Positions 14,801 through 20,468 of a stretch of 20,468 bases of DNA are shown in pieces. The notes below the pieces were generated by a model, which worked only from the letters and a program-made list of their open reading frames with translations, had not been told where the DNA came from and ran no database searches. The translations under genes were made by a program, and so were the position numbers. The first letter of the stretch is position 1. Each line of letters begins with the position of its first letter. Location: the IMG/VR virus record IMGVR_UViG_3300026077_000034, positions 1-20,468 of that record; one strand, written 5' to 3'. This DNA is from a virus.

Positions 14801-17800
14801 AAGGATCTACCTGATATGTTTCAACTAATACGCTAGGAGAACCTAATCCTGCTCCAACCTCTGGTCGTGCACTATCACCAAATTTATGATTTGGTGCTTG
14901 TGACCTTATCAAACCTATCTGAGTTCCATTTATTTCAACTTTTACATCTTCAAATACAGAGAATGTACCAGAAGACATCTCTATCTCTACTAATTTGGGA
15001 ACTATATCAGGAACACCACTATCTAAAAAGTGATAATGTCTTGTAAATGGTTTCAAACCACTTGTTGCAAACATAACATTTCTAGATCTCATAAATGGAT
15101 CTGCTTCAGATTGAACTTTTGTACTTTCAACATAATCACGTTCTTCTGCTGGTCCAACTAAAGTGTTAACAAATTCTCTTTCAATTCTTCTAGTGATTGT
15201 ATTAATTGAACCTCGTCTAGTGATTGTCATATCACCTTTAGTTTCTTGACTAAAGTGATGAACGTGTCTTCTACCTGTTTCCCTATTAGATACAACATTT
15301 GAACTTTCAACCCACCTATTACCTGTGGATTCTGTTCTAAAATTATTAACGTAAATTGTTCTAGACCAATTATCAGATGGTGGATCTAATTTTACATTTC
15401 CAGAAAATACTAATACGTTAAATGGGTTGACATTAACAGCGTCTGTTGCATGGGGGTTTTCTATCCAATCAACTTCTGTATATTTTAATGTAATCAAATC
15501 ACCAGTTTTCTGACAATTTGGATCAAGTAGTTTTAAGTTTGAGTTTACATCAGCAGATGAAATATCAATTCCTGTGTCTAATGCAAGTTCTGGGTTCATT
15601 GACCAGAAATCAACTGCACTAATAAGTTCTTTATTAACTACATCAACATCACAACTAGAACCACCTTCTCTATCAAAGTTAATAAATGATCTATCTTTAA
15701 AGTCATTTACAACAAAACCTGTCTTAAATCTATTCAAACCATCTTGGTCTCTAACTTGAAATGCTTTTGTATCTAATTCAAGTGCACTTAATGATGTTAT
15801 AGTTTCTAGATTTTCAATTCGTTTTTCAAGTGCAGCGATATCACGCATTGTAAATCTACGATTATCTTTTAATCTTATTTGTGGTTCTTTAACTGGATCA
15901 TAGAGATATGGTGGTAAATCTATCTCTGCAATTTCCATCGTATCACTTACGTTAGATGGAGGAGCAGGGTTTTCTGATGATTCTCCTTTGTAAACTTGAA
16001 CATTACCATTCTTATTGATAACCAACTTATCAATTCTACCAAGATAGAAACTGAAACCAAGTAATGAACTCTCATTTGGTGTAATTACAAATGGATTATC
16101 TGATTCAAATGATCTACTTGTAAATGCAAACGGAGAACCTCCACCACCACTATATGTAAATGGATTTACTCTTGGACGATAATCAAGAATATCAGATGCT
16201 CCTGTCCCACCTACAAATGGAATATCATTTGTATATCTTTCTTTCGTATATGAATTAACAGTGAATAAATCACCAGAATTACCACTCGCAACTTGATACT
16301 TATCAAATATGATTAATAATCTTTTAGATGGTATTGCTGATTTAGCATTTCTAACAATTCTAGAATAATCACAATATTGTTCCTTATGTCCTTTATCTAA
16401 TGTATAATTACTTGTTCTATCTACGTAGTTACCTACAGTTACACCTTGCAATATAGTTTCAATTCCAGACTCCTTAAACTTAACAACCTCACCTATTGTA
16501 AAGACACTATCATTTAAATATACAAAATCGACAGTATTTGTTGTTCGACTTACAATTTGTCCGATTGCACGACTATCTTGACCTACAATTTTCTCACCAA
16601 CTATAGTGTTTGTATCTAATCCTAATCCTGATACAAATGTAAGTTTATCTAAAACAGGAGTTGCAGTATTTTTAGATTCATATATGGCGATTATTTTTAC
16701 AACATCAGGTACATTTAATGATATTTCTTCATCCTCTACTCTTAATCCATATGCCCTACTGGTAGAAAGATTATTAAATGGAGTATTAACTCCTTGAGTA
16801 GATGTTACCTCCAATGTTTGACTTCTTAAATAATCTTTTGTCTTACTGGTAATACCAATTTTTTTAAGAGTAACACCGACAGTAACATTATGATTTGTTG
16901 TTTTGGCTAGTCCACTAAAGGTGATAGTATCTCCACCATTAGTAATCGAAACTTGATCTGATGTTAGAGTTTCAATTGTCCCATCATTATATGTAATAGA
17001 GTATTTTTCAGCATCAAATGGTTCAAAGAATGCACTAGTAATTCCAGAATTTATATTTAATCCTGCCTGTGAGGATAATGTTAATGAATTACTTGTTACT
17101 GATTGACCTGTAATTTGTCTACTTATGATTAGATTTGAATTTGCAAAATTAACATTTGAAACATTTGGTCTTGGTAATTCTGTAAATATACCAGATTTTT
17201 GAAGATTTAATACTCTAGGAACTTTAATTCTAAATGGACTTGTAGTTGTTTCACTTGTTCCTAATGTACCACCAACATTAATTCCAGCAACATCCTGTGT
17301 TGCTGCTAATGTTAAAGTTTTTCCATTAGTTGAAATATTAGTTACTCTATTGAAAACAGGATCAGTTGAATCTGCTCCTATAAATGCAATAATTGAATCT
17401 GTTTTAATACCAACTTTACCAGCAAAATTACGATTAATAGCAGTTGCTGCAGTTCCTACTATGTTTATTTGGTCTGAAGGTGAAAACCCAGGCAATACAC
17501 GATCATACAATACTGTATCTGCAGCAAATGTTGATATACCAGTTGTAGACGCTAAATCTTGTCGAATATATTTGATATCATCAGTAGTATATGTAACTAT
17601 TTCTTTAACTGAAACATTTCCTTTTATATTTTGCTCGGTGAATAATATTTGCTCTCCTTTTATGAATGTTCCAGTTGTTTGTGACACTGCTAATTCATTT
17701 ACACCAGTTGCTCCACTTACTTTAGCTAGATAACCAATAGCACCACTTGATAGTCCTCTAATTCTCTGTCCTACTGATTTTGATTCTGGAATAGCAGAGC

Positions 17801-19241
17801 ATTTTAATATAGTATAAGTTTGAATATCATATAAATGTAAATCCCAATCTGTTGTAGCACCAGTGTAAGGTGCATTAGATACTCCCCAAGAATATACCCT
17901 TGCTTCTCCTATTTCTTGTCCTTGTACTGCAGTATTACTGGTGTTTCCTCTTCTTTGATTGTATAGTTTAACTATATTTGTAGTATTTCCACCAATTTTG
18001 ACCACTGGTGATCCAGTAACATTATTGACCTTAATAAGACTTCCCATCTCAAATGGAATAGATGCTGAATCAACTGTTTTAGTATCTCTAGGTTTTTCAA
18101 CATCTAAAACGGTTGTACCAGATACGTCTACATCAAATCCTTTAACATATGCTTTACCTGGTGACAGTTTAACACACATCAAATCATCAGATGGAACATT
18201 TTGTTGATCTGTAGTTCTATCCTCTGTGAATAATCCACCAGAATCAATTTCATCATTAAGTGAGTTTTGTATATTAACACGGAAAGGTTCTACAGCGTAG
18301 TTTCCAGATTCATCAAATGTTCTTTTTGCAAAGTATTTTTTAATTTCACTATAAGTTGCAGAATTCTGGAGTTTTTTAATTTCACCAGAATCAACTCTCA
18401 TTAATTCTACAAAATTTGTATCTTCGTAGTCGTTTAATGCTTTTTTAGAGAGTTTGACAGAAATTTTGAAACGATCTGCACCTGGTGCTGCAAAGTTTGT
18501 AAATCCTTTTGCATTATCATACAATGATGGATCATCATTAGAGTTGATAATTTCCTCAGAGATATCAAATCCAACTCGATAAGATGGAAGTGTTGAATAT
18601 GGTTCTAGTATTATGAGTGATGACGGTACATCAACAAAACTACCCCTCATAAAGTAAACACCTTCATTTACACCAAAGGCACATCCTGTCGCTGTTGCAT
18701 CTTCAGAGGTTAATGTAAGAACAGTTTCACCTATTGTTAATGTAGTATTTCCATATGTTAATGGTTCTTCTAATATTAAAACTTCTCCATTTGGGAAAAA
18801 TGTACTCTCACCACTAGTTCCTGATTGTTGATACTTAATAAAAATAGTAATATTATCTACACCTTCAGCAGGAGGAAGTATAAAATTCTTGATTGTTGCT
18901 ACAATACCTGATGTTTGACCTCTAACTCTTAGACCTTTTCCACCATTTGATGATATTATATTGTTTAAGTAAATTGAAACATCAATGCCAAGATGTGTAT
19001 CATTTACTTTTGCTGAAAAATAAGACCTATCAAGTTCGATACCACCAGGTATGACCATCGAACCTTCTTTGAATATATGTTTACCAAAAGACTCAACTTG
19101 ATTTTGTAAGAGTGACTGTAAACCAGTTAACTCTCTTGCCTGAACAGGATATCCAGGTTTGAATAATACTTTGTAAAAATTATCTGCCTTATCGAAATCA
19201 TCATAATAGGGCGATATATTTAAGTTAGTCTTTTGTGGCAT
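11853..19241 (-). CDS. Giant DUF4815-type baseplate/tail-fibre structural protein (2462 aa)
   Basis: This occupies 36% of the window and the place of T4 genes 9-12, directly after gp8. Residues 12-67 have the DUF4815 pattern: Y-Y-D-D-F-D-K, F-K-P-G-Y-P-V-Q-A-R-E-L-T, L-Q-N-Q-V-E-S-F-G and F-K-E-G-S-M-V. A short coiled coil A-A-L-E-K-R-I-E-N-L-E lies at 1136-1146. A D-P-L-A-Q-S-F beta domain starts at about 1648. GxGY repeats occupy about 1890-1950. A G-E-A-L-I-E-E-E-I-V-S-Y...L-T-R-G-V-L unit lies near 2080-2110. A Ca-binding-like D-T-D-G-D-G-F-G-D segment is at 2388-2396. The C-terminus ends F-K-D-F-R-A-I-A-L-A, as I recall in cyanophage relatives. Probably an outer baseplate or fibre-attachment protein built of many beta domains. 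One base separates it from the gp8 stop. Confidence 0.85.
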   Translation of the reverse strand: MPQKTNLNISPYYDDFDKADNFYKVLFKPGYPVQARELTGLQSLLQNQVESFGKHIFKEGSMVIPGGIELDRSYFSAKVNDTHLGIDVSIYLNNIISSNGGKGLRVRGQTSGIVATIKNFILPPAEGVDNITIFIKYQQSGTSGESTFFPNGEVLILEEPLTYGNTTLTIGETVLTLTSEDATATGCAFGVNEGVYFMRGSFVDVPSSLIILEPYSTLPSYRVGFDISEEIINSNDDPSLYDNAKGFTNFAAPGADRFKISVKLSKKALNDYEDTNFVELMRVDSGEIKKLQNSATYSEIKKYFAKRTFDESGNYAVEPFRVNIQNSLNDEIDSGGLFTEDRTTDQQNVPSDDLMCVKLSPGKAYVKGFDVDVSGTTVLDVEKPRDTKTVDSASIPFEMGSLIKVNNVTGSPVVKIGGNTTNIVKLYNQRRGNTSNTAVQGQEIGEARVYSWGVSNAPYTGATTDWDLHLYDIQTYTILKCSAIPESKSVGQRIRGLSSGAIGYLAKVSGATGVNELAVSQTTGTFIKGEQILFTEQNIKGNVSVKEIVTYTTDDIKYIRQDLASTTGISTFAADTVLYDRVLPGFSPSDQINIVGTAATAINRNFAGKVGIKTDSIIAFIGADSTDPVFNRVTNISTNGKTLTLAATQDVAGINVGGTLGTSETTTSPFRIKVPRVLNLQKSGIFTELPRPNVSNVNFANSNLIISRQITGQSVTSNSLTLSSQAGLNINSGITSAFFEPFDAEKYSITYNDGTIETLTSDQVSITNGGDTITFSGLAKTTNHNVTVGVTLKKIGITSKTKDYLRSQTLEVTSTQGVNTPFNNLSTSRAYGLRVEDEEISLNVPDVVKIIAIYESKNTATPVLDKLTFVSGLGLDTNTIVGEKIVGQDSRAIGQIVSRTTNTVDFVYLNDSVFTIGEVVKFKESGIETILQGVTVGNYVDRTSNYTLDKGHKEQYCDYSRIVRNAKSAIPSKRLLIIFDKYQVASGNSGDLFTVNSYTKERYTNDIPFVGGTGASDILDYRPRVNPFTYSGGGGSPFAFTSRSFESDNPFVITPNESSLLGFSFYLGRIDKLVINKNGNVQVYKGESSENPAPPSNVSDTMEIAEIDLPPYLYDPVKEPQIRLKDNRRFTMRDIAALEKRIENLETITSLSALELDTKAFQVRDQDGLNRFKTGFVVNDFKDRSFINFDREGGSSCDVDVVNKELISAVDFWSMNPELALDTGIDISSADVNSNLKLLDPNCQKTGDLITLKYTEVDWIENPHATDAVNVNPFNVLVFSGNVKLDPPSDNWSRTIYVNNFRTESTGNRWVESSNVVSNRETGRRHVHHFSQETKGDMTITRRGSINTITRRIEREFVNTLVGPAEERDYVESTKVQSEADPFMRSRNVMFATSGLKPFTRHYHFLDSGVPDIVPKLVEIEMSSGTFSVFEDVKVEINGTQIGLIRSQAPNHKFGDSARPEVGAGLGSPSVLVETYQVDPYDRTRPAPSETYSATSRLFNVDCIGLANLEKYFGYLVKGAKLTGVSSGAVATVTNIDLNTDNWGDLVGCFFFRNANATPKPPVVFKSGTLTFRITTSKENVIIPFTGDAPLTSTATGTYLGTGTIITQTNNNVLVRNPPRPPQRPNQVDITTEVQNNIRTTIEVQDDDPLAQSFTVDGTGAFLTSFDVYFRSKDDIAKLQVQLRTTELGVPTSFLVQDFSAVTLNPSDINVSNDASLATTIKFSSPVYLEPGEMYALVFLCPSSDKYEMFVATMGEKSIKTTQLPDVQNVVVSKQYLGGSLYKSQNGTIWTASQNQDLTFKLRKASFVESGSVTMYNTPIEPGNFNTQILNNNPIRSLPRKLKVTIDGGGTRTNTNLPIGRKVSTGAAGDAEDQSVTGIIEGQGAPISSEEVVTGGSGYSISGTVSTVALTGSGTGCTVTTSISGGVVTAVTIQAAGTGYQVGDVLTVDNSHSGVVRGAGLKFIVTAINSTFDTLYLTDVQGEKFTNNQPLVQYGAGNNTRAVISNVAVNGDSVVNGDLNTGKVFEVTQYNHAHHGQTNKVIIENIKPDTLIVPSTSALTAESTVVSIADTAPFTSFGGITVDRGEALIEEEIVSYVVGTGQLTLTRGVLNTVALPHAEGASIQTYEAAGMPLIGINTTFTIPTNTTLINESNLDKYYLEVNVSGISTRTGNQLLCFRDEKAFGANSVRISQNHQYSTFSPQINFITPGTTTELNTTVRTISGTSANGTEVSFVDQGFETTSLNQTTFFPTPRLIASTVNEDKLTFFPKQKSLALNVNMATSDENLSPVLDTKNATFIFGRNKINNPIGLDNYATDPRTNQILNDPHGSVFITERVNLEQPATSLKVLIGASVEPEADFRVFYRLFTADSTEVNSTYRPFPGYKNLIDTDGDGFGDQIIDEANNDGRADAFVAPNNFDEFSEYQFSIDELEQFSGFVIKIVMISTNESAPVRFKDFRAIALA
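12015..12080 (-). other. Calcium-binding-like Asp-rich loop in the giant protein
   Basis: Residues 2388-2409 include D-T-D-G-D-G-F-G-D and, nine residues on, N-N-D-G-R-A-D. The D-x-D-x-D-G spacing is that of EF-hand, dockerin or thrombospondin type 3 loops. Binding is inferred. Confidence 0.55.
13392..13574 (-). repeat. GxGY repeats in the giant protein
   Basis: Two units are visible: V-V-T-G-G-S-G-Y-S-I-S-G and I-Q-A-A-G-T-G-Y-Q-V-G-D-V-L-T-V, joined by an S-G-T-G-C-T-V-T segment. The pattern is the same as in gp14 and gp8. Confidence 0.75.
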
Positions 19242-19242
19242 T

Positions 19243-20468
19243 TTAGAATTCTAGTATGATTTTGATATCTTCCTTTTGACGGGAGTTTCTAACAATTAAT
19301 GGTCTATTATCTAAGTAAACTATTTCTCCTGACCCTTTATTTATCTCGGAATTAGAAAGTCCCGAAATAAAGTTAACTCCTAAGTTAATTAACTTATTAC
19401 CAGTAGGGTTAGTAGTTATTCCAGAAAAATCACGAGAAATCGCTCCAGCGAAGAATGAGGATTTACCCTCAATGTTATTCGCACCAACCACTGACTCAAA
19501 ATCATAAATTCTACCAGCAGTTGATATACCCGCATAATCAGTATGATCATAAGTTGTTCTATTAAAATTAAGAGATCGATCTCTAAAATATTTTAATACT
19601 TTTGTCTCAGAATCATACGATGCAATAAATCCAGTTGACACTTTTCCCGTATTAGGAGCAACTGTCAATACTTGTTTAATTTCTTCACCAACTTGTGGTA
19701 CACCAGATACAGTATCAAACTTGACTGCTTTTAATGAAGAATAGGTATTATCAGTATATGTGACTGATGTTCCAACTTTAGTTGGGTTCTTTACAACTCC
19801 AACCTGTGCAAATTTAGTATCTATTGGAAAATCTTTTGTAGAATCGTCAAATCTAGCGTAAACAATGACTCTATCAGTTCCTAATTCAGTATAAACATCT
19901 GAACCGTGTCCTAAACCTGGTGGAATGATAGGGACAAGTTTAGCACGACCAGTTGAAGTACTAACACCACTACTTAATGTACCTAAATCAACAATACCAT
20001 AACTATATCCTTTTCCTCCAGCACTAACCGTCACATCAGTTATTGTACCATTTACAACATCAACTCTTGCTTTTGCTCCCTCTCCATCACCAATTATATC
20101 AACTTCTTGACTCAATCCATTCGCATATCCGCTACCAGCATTCTCAATATAAACATGTTTAATTTGGTTTTGGTTTACGTTTGAATCTCCATTTTCACGA
20201 ACTGATCTTATTTGTGAGTCTTGACTGGAACCCCAACTATTCGGGACAGTAATAAATTCAGTTGAGTCAAATTTAATAATATCACTAGGTGAAACAGTGA
20301 AAAGATACTTCCAAAGATATCCGTCACCGCTGTTTCCTGCCTTTGATGGTTCCAAGTCAGTAAAGGTTGGTTCATCTTGGGAGACATTTCCAAGTGGGTT
20401 AGAGCCTGTCGATCCATTATCAATACAAACGTAAACTTTAAAGTCGGAATTAAGTACGTAGTAGTTCG
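19243..20468 (-). CDS. gp8: Baseplate wedge protein gp8 (5' end beyond window)
   Basis: gp8 is a subunit of the baseplate wedge. The frame is open to the right edge, so 407 codons plus stop are present and the true start lies outside; the TTG at 20355 is internal, not a start. Two segments identify it: G-D-G-Y-L-W-K-Y-L-F (T4 G-D-G-Y-V-W-E-Y-L-F) followed by E-F-I-T-V-P (T4 E-Y-I-V-V-P), and near the C-terminus G-S-G-E-I-V-Y-L-D-N-R-P-L-I-V (T4 H-S-G-E-M-I-Y-M-E-N-R-P-P-I-I), ending I-I-L-E-F (T4 I-L-F-T-F). Between them are two GxGY units and a Q-V-G-E-E-I module absent from T4. The stop is one base before the giant protein's ATG, so the two are likely co-translated. Confidence 0.95.
   Translation of the reverse strand, partial: NYYVLNSDFKVYVCIDNGSTGSNPLGNVSQDEPTFTDLEPSKAGNSGDGYLWKYLFTVSPSDIIKFDSTEFITVPNSWGSSQDSQIRSVRENGDSNVNQNQIKHVYIENAGSGYANGLSQEVDIIGDGEGAKARVDVVNGTITDVTVSAGGKGYSYGIVDLGTLSSGVSTSTGRAKLVPIIPPGLGHGSDVYTELGTDRVIVYARFDDSTKDFPIDTKFAQVGVVKNPTKVGTSVTYTDNTYSSLKAVKFDTVSGVPQVGEEIKQVLTVAPNTGKVSTGFIASYDSETKVLKYFRDRSLNFNRTTYDHTDYAGISTAGRIYDFESVVGANNIEGKSSFFAGAISRDFSGITTNPTGNKLINLGVNFISGLSNSEINKGSGEIVYLDNRPLIVRNSRQKEDIKIILEF
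19996..20160 (-). repeat. GxGY repeats in gp8
   Basis: Two units, V-Y-I-E-N-A-G-S-G-Y-A-N-G and V-T-V-S-A-G-G-K-G-Y-S-Y-G, flank a G-E-G-A-K-A-R-V-D-V strand. T4 gp8 as I recall it has no such repeat here. Confidence 0.75.

Noticed and set aside
19338-19345. GATAAATA as a late promoter for the giant gene
   Set aside because: It lies inside the gp8 coding region about 95 bases from the next start and mismatches the consensus first base.
20208-20423. Minus-strand 71-codon frame at the right edge
   Set aside because: It is a shadow of the gp8 frame, which is open to the edge and carries T4-conserved segments.

Overview
The window is a stretch of the late (virion) gene cluster of a T4-like marine myovirus. 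All genes are on the minus strand, so the cluster reads from right to left. The order matches phage T4 from gene 8 to gene 17: gp8 baseplate wedge (cut by the right edge), a huge baseplate/fibre protein where T4 has genes 9-12, a fibre-like protein where T4 has the wac fibritin gene, then gp13, gp14, gp15, gp16, and finally gp17, the large terminase (cut by the left edge). Low G+C by eye and protein modules familiar from cyanophages and pelagiphages point to a phage of marine picocyanobacteria or SAR11-type bacteria. No host-derived gene lies in the window, so the host cannot be settled.

Layout. 20468-11650: gp8, a 2462-residue DUF4815-type structural protein and a 67-residue coiled-coil protein. 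11645-11638: a perfect T4-type late promoter, TATAAATA. 11609-6033: a 76-residue protein, the 546-residue fibre-like protein, a 64-residue coiled-coil protein with the best ribosome binding site seen here, gp13 and gp14 (neck), gp15 (tail terminator) and gp16 (small terminase). 6024-1210: four genes between the two terminase subunits, which adjoin in T4. 1195-1: gp17. Genes are packed tightly, several joined by TAATG stop/start overlaps. No gene-free stretch exceeds about 40 bases, and I saw no tRNA, CRISPR or insertion sequence.

The most unusual part is the 4.8-kb block between gp16 and gp17. The 866- and 467-residue proteins there are Lys-rich mosaics of short Cys/Lys/Arg modules, one with an embedded DUF192 domain. 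The 171-residue protein starts MKTYNQFISE, close to the capsid-targeting peptide of the T4 internal proteins (MKTYQEFIAE, cut after residue 10 by the prohead protease). It continues into a region with the H-Y-E pattern of an ADP-ribosyltransferase. The 467-residue protein has a similar N-terminus with the same [IL]-S-E-I-K spacing. Hydrophobic-X-E sites, like those the T4 prohead protease cuts, lie at most visible module junctions. My inference is that the block encodes head-internal cargo, partly a processed polyprotein, including an injected host-modifying enzyme comparable in role to T4 Alt. This is a hypothesis from sequence reading only.

A second theme is module sharing among virion proteins: short GxGY repeats and a GE-x-I-x-G type module recur in gp8, the giant protein and gp14, making gp14 almost twice the T4 length.
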